IMG/VR virus record: IMGVR_UViG_3300033141_001892
Span: 1-39,693 of that record
Reading direction: 5' to 3' (one strand)
Source: a virus
DNA: 39,693 bases
The position numbers and the translations under genes are program-made. Shown piece by piece: positions 1-6,137 of the stretch (positions are counted from its first letter, which is position 1; each line of letters begins with the position of its first letter). The notes under the pieces were generated by a model. It was not told the DNA's origin, ran no database searches, and saw only the letters and a program-made list of their open reading frames with translations.

Positions 1-114
1 GTTGTAATCGAACGCGGTGAGCTCGTGCAATTCGCAGCGCCTTGTCTTATGTATGACTCCGCACTTCACGCACTTCTCGTGCTCGCAGCAGATCCCTTTC
101 TGTTTCTTCCAGTC
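1..114. repeat. Direct terminal repeat, left copy (114 bp)
   Basis: The first 114 bases are identical to 39580-39693. This means the contig closes into a circle of about 39,579 bp, or represents a terminally redundant genome. The repeat lies inside the 5' part of a methyltransferase gene whose frame runs on without a break when the ends are joined. The sequence alone cannot tell a physical terminal repeat from an assembly overlap of a circular or permuted genome. Confidence 0.97.
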
Positions 115-132
115 ATGCTCGCATAAAGTCAT
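1..132 (-). CDS. 5' end of junction-spanning SAM methyltransferase (continues at 39693-38977)
   Basis: With the ends joined, this stretch supplies the true start of the methyltransferase in 38977-39693. An ATG at 132-130 overlaps the TGA of the preceding methyltransferase as ATGA, the coupling used throughout this genome. The added N-terminus holds a Cys/His cluster (MTLCEHDW, then CC, then C-x2-CG) that looks like a small zinc-binding knuckle. The joined protein is 244 residues. Without closing the circle the gene would seem to start at a GTG at 39648 and lose this motif. Confidence 0.9.
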   Translation of the reverse strand, partial: MTLCEHDWKKQKGICCEHEKCVKCGVIHKTRRCELHELTAFDYN

Positions 133-842
133 GGCTTCGCCCCCACTATCCTGAAAAAATTTCCTCCCACAGACTGCTCAGGCCCTCCGGAGTAAGCCAT
201 GCTTTTTATGTCAACCAGGCCAGCTTGCTTGAACCAGAGCTCCATGTTCTCCTTGTTGTAGGCCCAGCAGTGCGTGTGATGCATTGCTTTCTCCATCTCT
301 TTGTCCGGAAGATTAAAGAAAATCTTTCCGCCGGATGCGAGGTTCTCAAAGCACCACTCCAGACATTCCATCGGATCGTCCAGATGCTCCCAGACGTGGT
401 TCGCAAAAATGAAATCGAATCCCGTGCCAAGCTTGCTCCTGTCCATGTTCTCAAAGTTGGCTTTCTCGATCCTGAATCTTTTATGCTGCCCGAACGCTTC
501 CTCCATCCATTTAGTAGGCCACTCGGCCTGCTCGACAACAGTGACGTCATGCCCGTCCAAGTACAGGCCGTACGAAACGAGTCCGACTCCGCAGCCTATT
601 TCCAGGATCTTTGAAGGCTTCGTAAACTCGATTCCAAGAGGCTTAAAATGCTGGAACTGATAGCCTGCATAAACCGCTGTTCTCTGCGGGATCCCTGCTC
701 TAAACAATCCAAACGCAGGAGTGAAATAATACTCCTTGGTATAGAAATGAGCATCTCCTCTTGCGCCCTTCCAGGCCCCGCACTCGAGGCATTCCTTGTG
801 GGTTTCGTCTATGTCCTTCCATTCCTTATGTCTGCATATCAT
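129..842 (-). CDS. Class I SAM-dependent methyltransferase with N-terminal zinc knuckle
   Basis: A 237-residue protein with a Rossmann-type methyltransferase core. Motif I (LEIGCGVG) is near residue 80, an acidic strand-2 end follows (VVEQAEW), then the HVWEHLDDP region and the GGKIFFNLPD strand typical of Methyltransf_11/23-type small-molecule or glycan methyltransferases. The N-terminus MICRHKEW followed by C-x2-CG suggests a zinc-binding knuckle. The start at 842 is chosen because its ATG overlaps the stop of the upstream glycosyltransferase as ATGA; an upstream start at 863 would overlap more. It is a paralogue of the next gene downstream, which crosses the sequence ends. The substrate is unknown; the glycosyltransferase and radical SAM neighbours favour a sugar or surface modification. 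Confidence 0.85.
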   Translation of the reverse strand: MICRHKEWKDIDETHKECLECGAWKGARGDAHFYTKEYYFTPAFGLFRAGIPQRTAVYAGYQFQHFKPLGIEFTKPSKILEIGCGVGLVSYGLYLDGHDVTVVEQAEWPTKWMEEAFGQHKRFRIEKANFENMDRSKLGTGFDFIFANHVWEHLDDPMECLEWCFENLASGGKIFFNLPDKEMEKAMHHTHCWAYNKENMELWFKQAGLVDIKSMAYSGGPEQSVGGNFFRIVGAKP

Positions 843-1546
843 AAAACATACACTTCCGCCCATCTGTCCCTGGCTTCTATTGTTTTAAAATCTGCTGGCA
901 CAACTTTCCCGTAATGCCCTACAATAATCTGCGGCGCGAAATGGATCTTGAAACCCATTCCCTTAAATTGCCTGCAAAATCCGATATCCTCTCCAGAAAA
1001 CCACGTCTTAGCCGGCCCATGCCAAAACCAGTTAAACCATTCATGCCTGGCGAACTTTTCAAGGTACTTTTCCACGGCACGCATATCCAGCAAGAAAAAA
1101 CCGAAACCAGCAGCATCTATCTCTAAGAGCTCTTTTCCTTTGTACTCTTTCTCCCTCAACCAAAGCATATCGCCCTGTGGGTTAATGATCCTGCAGACCA
1201 TCGCAAAAGGATCGCCCTTGTTCAAGTAAAGGCCTGAAACAGCATCCAGCTTTTTCTCTTTAGCTAACTCTACGATCTGGCTTACTTGGCGCATTGTAAA
1301 AACTTGGTCTGCGTCAATCCAAAGCAGGTAATCGAATTTCTTTTTTTTATTTTGTTCTCTGACTGCGTCAAGCAAAATCGTTCTGTTCTGTAAAATATAA
1401 GGCCCTCCTTCTTGCCTGAAAAACCTGCTGTCCTTGTGGAACACGCGCCTTAGGTTTCCAGCCATCTCGAAGAAGCTCGTCCTGCTTACCTTAGGCATTT
1501 CGCCGTCCGGCGTTGCTACTGCCAGCTTAATCTTCTTGTGATCCAT
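839..1546 (-). CDS. GT-A fold glycosyltransferase (family 2-like)
   Basis: A 235-residue glycosyltransferase. It has the metal-binding DxD-type motif DAD at residues 78-80 in YLLWIDADQVF, a SGLY motif, the AAGFGFFLLD strand, and GED at 185-187 followed by a conserved GH near 211. This architecture matches cytoplasmic GT-A enzymes that move a sugar from a nucleotide sugar. A diverged paralogue lies at 36467-37198 with the same ordered motifs (DSD, SGVY, LGFGFLL, GED, GH). The ATG at 1546 follows a GAGG Shine-Dalgarno and overlaps the upstream TRAM gene by 20 bases. It probably acts with the adjacent methyltransferases on a virion or cell-surface glycan. Confidence 0.85.
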   Translation of the reverse strand: MDHKKIKLAVATPDGEMPKVSRTSFFEMAGNLRRVFHKDSRFFRQEGGPYILQNRTILLDAVREQNKKKKFDYLLWIDADQVFTMRQVSQIVELAKEKKLDAVSGLYLNKGDPFAMVCRIINPQGDMLWLREKEYKGKELLEIDAAGFGFFLLDMRAVEKYLEKFARHEWFNWFWHGPAKTWFSGEDIGFCRQFKGMGFKIHFAPQIIVGHYGKVVPADFKTIEARDRWAEVYVL

Positions 1547-1772
1547 GCTCGCCCTCTTCTCTTTTGGTTAATTCTCCGAATGCATGCCTCGGCATGACCT
1601 TGGTTATCTCAACCTCGACGGTTTGCCCTGGCTTGACTCCCGGGACTATTATTACATAGCCCTCGAACTTCCCGATGCCATCGCCTTGTTTGCCAGTGCC
1701 AATTATCTCGAGCTCGATTATTTCGCCTTGCCTTACCGGCGGTGTTCTTTCCTGTCCTTCTTTTTCTTTCAA
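1527..1772 (-). CDS. Single TRAM-domain protein
   Basis: An 81-residue protein made almost wholly of one TRAM domain (residues about 14-72), a five-stranded OB-like RNA-binding fold. The family signature GTGKQGDGIGKFEGYVIIVPG is followed by GQTVEVEITKV and a basic AFGEL stretch. Stand-alone TRAM proteins are typical of archaea, where they are RNA-binding, chaperone-like proteins, so this gene points to an archaeal host. The start codon is TTG at 1772, placed 7 nt after an AGGAGG ribosome-binding site; no ATG fits. Flanking residues are charged and probably disordered. Its viral role is not known; RNA chaperoning or translation control is an inference. Confidence 0.88.
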   Translation of the reverse strand: MKEKEGQERTPPVRQGEIIELEIIGTGKQGDGIGKFEGYVIIVPGVKPGQTVEVEITKVMPRHAFGELTKREEGEHGSQED

Positions 1773-1773
1773 G

Positions 1774-1929
1774 TCAATTCCTCCTTTTGTCTATTATTTT
1801 TATGTTGTCCCCGGCCCTTGGCCAGTCTCTTTTCCTGTACGCATACAGCTGGCCTTCCAGCTTTCTCTTGTCTTCGCGCAGCCTATTTATTTCCTGCTGC
1901 ATTTCCCTCATTCTTTCAGCTTTGCTCAC
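1774..1929 (-). CDS. Short coiled-coil protein
   Basis: A 51-residue frame starting with GTG at 1929, which overlaps the stop of the upstream gene as GTGA and ends two bases before the TRAM start. Residues 4-34 form a charged helix with heptad spacing (RMREMQQEINRLREDKRKL), consistent with a short coiled coil, followed by a basic tail. The TRAM ribosome-binding site lies inside its last codons, suggesting translational coupling. No family is recognised. Packing between two credible genes is the main support. Confidence 0.7.
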   Translation of the reverse strand: MSKAERMREMQQEINRLREDKRKLEGQLYAYRKRDWPRAGDNIKIIDKRRN

Positions 1930-2282
1930 AGTATCAGCTCCTCTTTCCATTCCTCGTCAATGCCAATCTGCACGATCCTGCAGGGATATCTTTTCTTCTT
2001 GTCGTCAATACTGTCCTGCTTTTCACTGTTCAGAATCTCTATGGCCACGGCGTTGTCTAGCACAAAAATATCTGCCTCGCCTCCGCCTTTCAAAACGGCT
2101 TCTGTATAAAATTCTTTTTTTAGCTCCTTCAGCTTATAACAGATTTCCGTTTTCTTCAGCGCATGCGGCAGGCTTTCGTTCAACCCAAATCTGACGACGT
2201 TCTTCATTGAGTTCTGGCCTACTCTCTGATCAAGCAAGGTCTTTGAATATTTTCTCTGCAAATAAATTTCTTTGTTGTTCAT
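1926..2282 (-). CDS. Possible PD-(D/E)XK nuclease-fold protein
   Basis: A 118-residue protein. A helix rich in charged residues leads into EAVLKGGGEADIFVLD and then VAIEI, reminiscent of the acidic core of the PD-(D/E)XK nuclease fold (E, then D, then E-x-x). The usual catalytic lysine is not obvious, because the strand reads IEIL instead of xEx-K, so it could be inactive or a chance resemblance. The start at 2282 is chosen because its ATG overlaps the SWIM gene stop as ATGA; the longer frame would add only five residues. Neighbouring DNA-binding proteins fit a role in nucleic acid metabolism. Confidence 0.6.
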   Translation of the reverse strand: MNNKEIYLQRKYSKTLLDQRVGQNSMKNVVRFGLNESLPHALKKTEICYKLKELKKEFYTEAVLKGGGEADIFVLDNAVAIEILNSEKQDSIDDKKKRYPCRIVQIGIDEEWKEELIL

Positions 2283-2620
2283 GCCACCACGCCCCATATC
2301 CAGTTAATTAATTCTTCCTTAGTCATGCTCCTGCACTTGGCCCTGAAATAGGCCCTGTTCATTCTCTTCCTTCTGAACTGCAGCGTCTTGAAGGCAAGCA
2401 CTGCAATCTTATGGCAGCAGAGCGCGCCCCGGCTGATTCCCTGCAGGCTCCCGTGCTTGCAGCTGCACACTATCTGATGCTGCCAGCTGTTTGCCCGAGG
2501 AAAAGAAAGCTCGTGCTCTCCGACCTTGAAGTAGATCGTTTCATTGCTTTTGCATTCTTCCTGCACTTTGCCCGAATCTATGTAGGCCCATGCCTTCAAG
2601 AAAATACTCAACTGAATCAC
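2279..2620 (-). CDS. SWIM-type zinc finger protein
   Basis: A 113-residue protein with the SWIM signature C-x-C-x(n)-C-x-H: CSC near residue 52 and CCHK near residue 68. SWIM domains bind zinc and mediate DNA or protein contacts in transposases, helicases and recombination-associated proteins across archaea, bacteria and eukaryotes. The C-terminal third is basic with many arginines. The ATG overlaps the upstream stop as ATGA. No catalytic domain accompanies the SWIM motif, so an accessory role in viral DNA metabolism or regulation is likely but unproven. Confidence 0.75.
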   Translation of the reverse strand: MIQLSIFLKAWAYIDSGKVQEECKSNETIYFKVGEHELSFPRANSWQHQIVCSCKHGSLQGISRGALCCHKIAVLAFKTLQFRRKRMNRAYFRAKCRSMTKEELINWIWGVVA

Positions 2621-2835
2621 TTGTCCTTTTTCTTTTCCCCTATCTTTGTCTGTTGGCTCTCAATCATGACCTTTACTGCACTGTCAACAGGGAACGGAAA
2701 CTCTTTCGGCTGCTTGATCGTTATCCTGACTTCGCCTTTCTCCAGCGTCATCGTATGATAATGGTCGCTTTTCTTTTTTCCGTCCTCCTGCACTTCCTTG
2801 CATTTCTCTACTTCTAGCTCGTACGTTTCTTTCAA
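2617..2835 (-). CDS. Small beta-rich protein of unknown function
   Basis: A 72-residue frame. The TTG at 2835 is preferred because it overlaps the preceding stop as TTGA and follows GGAGGG at the right distance; the longer frame would run far into the upstream gene. The protein alternates strands and charged loops (TYELEVEKC, YHTMTLEKGEVRITIKQ), then has a short PFPVDSAVKVMIE segment and a lysine-rich tail. I do not recognise a family. It may be a small single-domain regulator or binding protein. Confidence 0.65.
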   Translation of the reverse strand: MKETYELEVEKCKEVQEDGKKKSDHYHTMTLEKGEVRITIKQPKEFPFPVDSAVKVMIESQQTKIGEKKKDK

Positions 2836-3020
2836 ATCAATCCCTCCCGTTGTTTGTAATATGCTAATTCTTCCGGCGTTGCCACCTTCGGATTCTTTCG
2901 TACGCATTCACTGCACAGGTCCTCGCTTACCCAGTAGCAGTTGCTTGGGTAACAGGCCGTGTTGTCTGTGCATCCGCAGTCCCTGCAAGTTCTAACCGTT
3001 GAGCTTCGGCTGATGTACAT
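2832..3020 (-). CDS. Cysteine-rich zinc-binding microprotein
   Basis: A 62-residue protein with CRDCGCTDNTAC, NCYW, then DLCSEC. This motif order is seen in small phage-encoded zinc-binding proteins whose core reads roughly CRVCGCT-x(n)-CYWVEPDLCSAC. Six or more cysteines probably hold one or two zinc ions. The ATG at 3020 has a GGGAGG ribosome-binding site 8 nt upstream, although it lies inside the last 29 bases of the TFB-like gene. Function unknown; nucleic acid or protein contact is likely. Confidence 0.75.
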   Translation of the reverse strand: MYISRSSTVRTCRDCGCTDNTACYPSNCYWVSEDLCSECVRKNPKVATPEELAYYKQREGLI

Positions 3021-3330
3021 CGTAAAATCCTCCCTTCATTAATTTGTAATACTTCCGGACACTGGTTTCCGTTGTGCCGCAGGCCTCTGCTATTTCTTTC
3101 TGGCCCCGGTGTTGCCCGGTGAGTAAGCAAACTATGTAAATCGTGCCTGCTACAATTCCTCTCGGCATGCTGCCTTTTTTTATAAACTGGACATTCTCTT
3201 CGACGTACTCCTCGTATTTTTCCTGTGTCTTGTCATCGAGCTTCAGGCTGTCGGCTGCTTCATTAAACATTTTCCTGATTCCTTCCTCGATGTCTGCGTC
3301 ATTCAAAATTTTTATTCCTGCAATGTGCAT
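2992..3330 (-). CDS. TFB-like protein with a single cyclin repeat
   Basis: A 112-residue protein that resembles one cyclin-like repeat of archaeal transcription factor B (TFIIB family). Residues 54-98 (PRGIVAGTIYIVCLL, TGQHRGQKEIAEACG, TTETSVRKYYKLM) match the end of the second TFB core repeat, including the helix-turn-helix that reads the BRE next to the TATA box. Residues 11-50 would supply the preceding helices. A normal TFB is about 300 residues with a zinc ribbon, B-reader and two repeats, all missing here apart from this half. It starts directly after the upstream stop. It could bias host RNA polymerase toward viral promoters or act as a competitor; both are inferences. Confidence 0.85.
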   Translation of the reverse strand: MHIAGIKILNDADIEEGIRKMFNEAADSLKLDDKTQEKYEEYVEENVQFIKKGSMPRGIVAGTIYIVCLLTGQHRGQKEIAEACGTTETSVRKYYKLMKGGFYDVHQPKLNG

Positions 3331-3870
3331 TTAAATCGTCTCCGGTTGAATCAATGCCTTCAAGAGCTTCGGGCTCTTCAGGGCCTTCCTGTTCACTGCA
3401 TAGGCCTGCGAATTGTTGTGCTCGAATGTCCTCAGCTCGCTGTTGGCCGGCACGTCCTTTTTCAGGATCCAGCCGTAGATCTTCAGGAAAATGGCGCCCG
3501 TGCTGTAGTCCAAAAAATCTATTTTCTCAAAAATGTAAGCGTCCACTCTCTTCCTTTTGTACTGCTCCAGGTTGATCAGAAACTCCTCGGATGTCTTCAC
3601 GTCGAATTTCAGTTGCTGCAGCAGGCCCTGCTCGTTCGGCACCACGAGTTCCGAGTCGAAATCGTCAACCTCTTTGCCTTTGAGTACCTTCGGAAATGGC
3701 TGTTTGTAAGCAAAGCAATGGGCGAATTCTACTTGAAAGCCCATGCGGTCTGCCTTGGCCTCGTCGCCCTGGAGGAACTTGTCCTTGTTCCCGGCCCTGT
3801 TTTTATGGATCTCGTCCGCGACCTTCCTAGCCTTCTGGATCACTTCATACGGTATCTTCACTTGCAGCAT
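3331..3870 (-). CDS. Restriction-endonuclease-like (PD-(D/E)XK) protein
   Basis: A 179-residue protein with a plausible nuclease core. GFQVEFAHCFAY carries the helix glutamate, DDFDSEL gives an acidic site, and LKFDVKTSEEF has the D-x-K hallmark (DVKT, about residues 92-95) typical of PD-(D/E)XK enzymes. Such proteins are common in phages as nucleases for host DNA degradation, recombination or DNA processing. It overlaps the zinc-finger gene 3845-3967 by 26 bases and has GGGAGAG upstream of its ATG. The precise subfamily is not recognised. Confidence 0.7.
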   Translation of the reverse strand: MLQVKIPYEVIQKARKVADEIHKNRAGNKDKFLQGDEAKADRMGFQVEFAHCFAYKQPFPKVLKGKEVDDFDSELVVPNEQGLLQQLKFDVKTSEEFLINLEQYKRKRVDAYIFEKIDFLDYSTGAIFLKIYGWILKKDVPANSELRTFEHNNSQAYAVNRKALKSPKLLKALIQPETI

Positions 3871-3967
3871 TCTTTTCTCTCCCGTAATGGAAATCCAAAA
3901 AGTGCGATCTCGGGAACTCTGTCCTTGCTCCGCAAATCTCGCACCTTTGGTACTTCCTTAGCCTCAT
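3845..3967 (-). CDS. Single C2H2-like zinc finger microprotein
   Basis: A 40-residue frame whose ATG overlaps the ParB-like gene stop as ATGA. It reads C-x2-C-x10-H-x5-H-like (CEICGAR, then SHFLDFH), which would make one complete C2H2 zinc finger occupying most of the protein, with a basic N-terminal tail. Single-finger proteins of this kind are frequent in archaeal viruses as DNA-binding regulators. Its small size, coupling to the upstream gene and intact metal ligands support a real gene. Confidence 0.7.
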   Translation of the reverse strand: MRLRKYQRCEICGARTEFPRSHFLDFHYGREKNAASEDTV

Positions 3968-5196
3968 TTCTTCGCCTTCCTGGCCTTAGGCCCCTTTTTC
4001 TTAGCCCTAGGTTCCTTTTTCTTGCCCGTGAGCCTTTTGTCAGTCACTTTGCCCTTGAATACCTTAGTCCATCGCAGCATTTCTTTGATGTCTTTGGCCG
4101 TTATCTCGTTAAATTGTGGTCCTCTCACATACGCCGTTCTCTTGCCCTTGCCTGTTGGATCCCTCATTGAAAGGTCGTACTCGCTGCCGTGGCCCTGCTG
4201 TATCAGTATCTGCTCGAATCCCTTGTCCCTCTCGATCTTCATACTCCAGGTCTTCCCCTTCTTGTCCTTGAACGTGATGCTCTCTATTTTGTCCAGGTTC
4301 TTGAGCGCGAGGTCCTGCGCGATGTCGGTTGCCTGCTTCCAGTCGATCTCGATGTGAACGTTCCTCGGAAGCTTCGGCTTTTTCCTTTTCTCTGGCGTGT
4401 CCTGGTATTTTTCCCTGATCAGCATCTGGCTTGTCTTGCCTGTCTTTGGATCCCAGTCGTGGTACTGTTTGCATTTGAGGTGCTTCTGGTAGTCCAGGCC
4501 GATTGCCTTTCCTTTGCAGGTCGGGCATTTTTTAAACTCTGTTCTTTCCAGCGTTTCCTCAAATAATTTTCTCTGCTTTAGAGATTCTTTGGCGTATTTG
4601 GCTTCGTGCTCCCAGGATCTGATCGCCAGATGTGAATGCGGCCCTAGCTTTTTGCAGAACTCTATTCTTTCCTCCGGCGAAATTTTGGCGTAGATAAGCC
4701 AGTGTGCGCCCGTAAGCTCTGCTTTCTTTGGCACTTTCTTTAGCAGCATTTCCTTTTGCTCTGTATTGATGGTACATAGTTTATTTCGGTCTCTGACAAA
4801 TTGCTCGCTCACTCCGTACTCTCCGGCCACTGTTTTCATGTCAAGGCCCTTCTGTGCTAGCAGGTCAAAGAAAACCGCTTCCTTGAAGCAGTCCATCGTT
4901 CCCCTGTCGGCATTTACTTTGTAGCAGAGCCTCATAGCATCGAGGTCGCTGACGTCCTCGATCGTAACCGGCACTCCGTCCATCCTCAGCTCCTTCGCGG
5001 CCTTAAGCCTGTTCTCGCCGTCGATCAGCTCGAAGCCGACAGGATCGCCTTCCTCTTTTATCGGCCTTACTATAAGTGGCTGCTGTATGCCGTCCTTCCT
5101 GATCGATTCTTTCAGAGCCTCGTAGCTCTCTTTGCTCATCTGGTTGGGATTGAATTTGTTCGGCTCTATTTCCGTGATCCGCATTGTTTCGCTCAC
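3964..5196 (-). CDS. Large ParB/Srx-domain protein with HTH, zinc finger and basic tail
   Basis: A 410-residue protein. The N-terminal ParB domain (residues about 5-90) has QQPLIVRP and the box DGENRLKAAK (59-68, normally GERRLRAA). An HTH follows (TVAGEYGVSEQFVRDR, about 120-136), then a helical region, a zinc motif CPTC...HLKCKQYH (about 223-246), a long middle domain and a lysine-rich tail. ParB-fold proteins bind DNA, act as CTPase clamps or carry nuclease activity. The start is GTG at 5196, overlapping the upstream stop as GTGA. Next to an OB-fold protein it may serve replication, partition or transcription; no ParA is present. Confidence 0.85.
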   Translation of the reverse strand: MSETMRITEIEPNKFNPNQMSKESYEALKESIRKDGIQQPLIVRPIKEEGDPVGFELIDGENRLKAAKELRMDGVPVTIEDVSDLDAMRLCYKVNADRGTMDCFKEAVFFDLLAQKGLDMKTVAGEYGVSEQFVRDRNKLCTINTEQKEMLLKKVPKKAELTGAHWLIYAKISPEERIEFCKKLGPHSHLAIRSWEHEAKYAKESLKQRKLFEETLERTEFKKCPTCKGKAIGLDYQKHLKCKQYHDWDPKTGKTSQMLIREKYQDTPEKRKKPKLPRNVHIEIDWKQATDIAQDLALKNLDKIESITFKDKKGKTWSMKIERDKGFEQILIQQGHGSEYDLSMRDPTGKGKRTAYVRGPQFNEITAKDIKEMLRWTKVFKGKVTDKRLTGKKKEPRAKKKGPKARKAKK

Positions 5197-5384
5197 TCCA
5201 AGACCTCCTTTTTCTTTTCCTTCAGGATCTCGATGGCGTTGCCGATCTTTGTCTTAGCCTCATCCTTTTTGGCAAAATTAATGTACACTTTTATCCTGCC
5301 CTTTGCGTCGCCGAGTTCGATGCTGTCCGGAACCTGTGTGTCCCGGATCAGCTCTATTATTTCCTCCTTCAGCTTTTCTTCCAT
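5193..5384 (-). CDS. Small alpha-beta protein of unknown function
   Basis: A 63-residue protein whose ATG shares one base with the upstream stop (TGATG). It has a charged N-terminal helix, a short strand GRIKVYINFAKK, and a lysine-rich C-terminal helix. I recognise no family. It is coupled on both sides, between an OB-fold protein and the large ParB-like protein, which suggests a partner role in the same DNA-binding module. Confidence 0.65.
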   Translation of the reverse strand: MEEKLKEEIIELIRDTQVPDSIELGDAKGRIKVYINFAKKDEAKTKIGNAIEILKEKKKEVLE

Positions 5385-5848
5385 CAGCGTATCCCCCTTA
5401 CTTTCATTTTCGTTATGTAGATGGTGTTTACGCTTGGTCCTATCTGGTCAAATCCCTCGACAACGACTCTTCTTTCTTTCAGATGCCCCCTTACAGCATC
5501 CTCTGTTTCGCCCCAGATTCTTTCTATTTCCTTGTCCGTCATCTTAGGCTTGTCCGGCGTTGGTGCAGGCGCTGGCCCTGCCTGGCCCGTGCCTTCCTCG
5601 AGTACCTTTATTTCTGTTTTCTGCTTTACGTTCGTGTAGTCCCCTCTTTGCTCTGTTTCAAACTCAAGTACGCTGCCGGTCTTGAGCTTTGCTGTCTTTT
5701 TCTCCAGGTCTTCCTTCTTGAAATCTGTGACTCCATATTCCTTTCCGTCCACCGTTATGTTGCATCCCCAAAGCGTCCAATGCCCTTTCTTGCCTGATCC
5801 GCTCTGCAGCTGCTTAATTTCCGATATACTTTCCAATTTTCCTTTCAT
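5384..5848 (-). CDS. OB-fold protein, candidate single-stranded DNA-binding protein
   Basis: A 154-residue protein. Residues 1-82 look like an OB fold: a first strand KLESISEIKQL, a GKKGHWTLWGCNITVDGKEY hairpin with two tryptophans, and a later strand SVLEFETEQRGDYTNVKQ. This layout resembles short RPA/SSB-type domains. A Pro-Ala linker (GPAPAPTPD) leads to a second domain of about 50 residues. The start has AGGAGG 6 nt upstream. A role in coating viral single-stranded DNA fits the neighbouring ParB-like and nuclease genes, but no helicase or polymerase is seen. Confidence 0.6.
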   Translation of the reverse strand: MKGKLESISEIKQLQSGSGKKGHWTLWGCNITVDGKEYGVTDFKKEDLEKKTAKLKTGSVLEFETEQRGDYTNVKQKTEIKVLEEGTGQAGPAPAPTPDKPKMTDKEIERIWGETEDAVRGHLKERRVVVEGFDQIGPSVNTIYITKMKVRGIR

Positions 5849-6137
5849 GGTAATTTCCTCCTGCCGCTTTCAAAGAACATACGGCAAGCCCAGGCAAGGA
5901 CTCGAACCTTGCACCCAAGCCGAGATGCGAATCTATAAACTCGGGCCCCCCTTGGCTGAGCATACCGGAGTTTCCCCCGGTATTCCCAACACGAATTCTC
6001 TCCGCGTTCTCACTCTCTCGAGTAAGCGTAAAACGGTCTCTTTCCATTGCTGCGATCTTGACCGCGTCCATTGGCTCTTTTCCTTTTTGCCTCGCTTCTT
6101 TGTAGGCCTTGTTCCATACTCTTTCGCGCTCTTCCAT
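5814..6137 (-). CDS. Short protein gene whose 3' half reads into a structured RNA element
   Basis: A 107-residue frame; its ATG overlaps the upstream stop (TAATG). The first 50 or so residues (EERERVWNKAYKEARQKGKE and on) look like an ordinary charged helical protein. The rest (LGLGARFESLPGLAVC) is what translation of a tRNA-like T-arm gives, and this part coincides with three RNA hairpins. The gene may have lost its original end through insertion of the RNA element, or the stop may be incidental. The last 35 bases overlap the OB-fold gene. Function unknown. Confidence 0.5.
   Translation of the reverse strand: MEERERVWNKAYKEARQKGKEPMDAVKIAAMERDRFTLTRESENAERIRVGNTGGNSGMLSQGGPEFIDSHLGLGARFESLPGLAVCSLKAAGGNYHERKIGKYIGN
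5883..5984 (-). ncRNA. Structured RNA with tRNA T-arm mimic (possible degenerate class II tRNA)
   Basis: Three stem-loops lie in a row. ATACCGG/CCGGTAT (5962-5968 with 5977-5983) has an 8-nt loop. A 10-bp stem, CCAAG+CCGAG with CTCGG+CTTGG (5915-5924 with 5940-5944 and 5951-5955), has a 6-nt bulge. GCAAGG-TTCGAGT-CCTTGC (5894-5912) is an exact tRNA T-arm with a 7-nt loop. A conventional cloverleaf does not close: possible acceptor strands GCCAAGG and CCTGGGC have an A-G mismatch, and the anticodon arm is irregular. It could be a decayed tRNA, a tRNA-derived attachment site, or a structured leader of the OB-fold gene 35 nt downstream. Confidence 0.45.

Noticed and set aside
3325-4170. A 281-codon plus-strand open frame
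   Set aside because: It overlaps the nuclease-like, zinc finger and ParB-like genes in antisense, and its codon pattern mirrors theirs.
5872-5984. A normal functional tRNA gene
   Set aside because: The T-arm is perfect, but acceptor pairing has mismatches and neither a regular D-arm nor a 7-nt anticodon loop can be formed, so I list it only as a structured or degenerate element.
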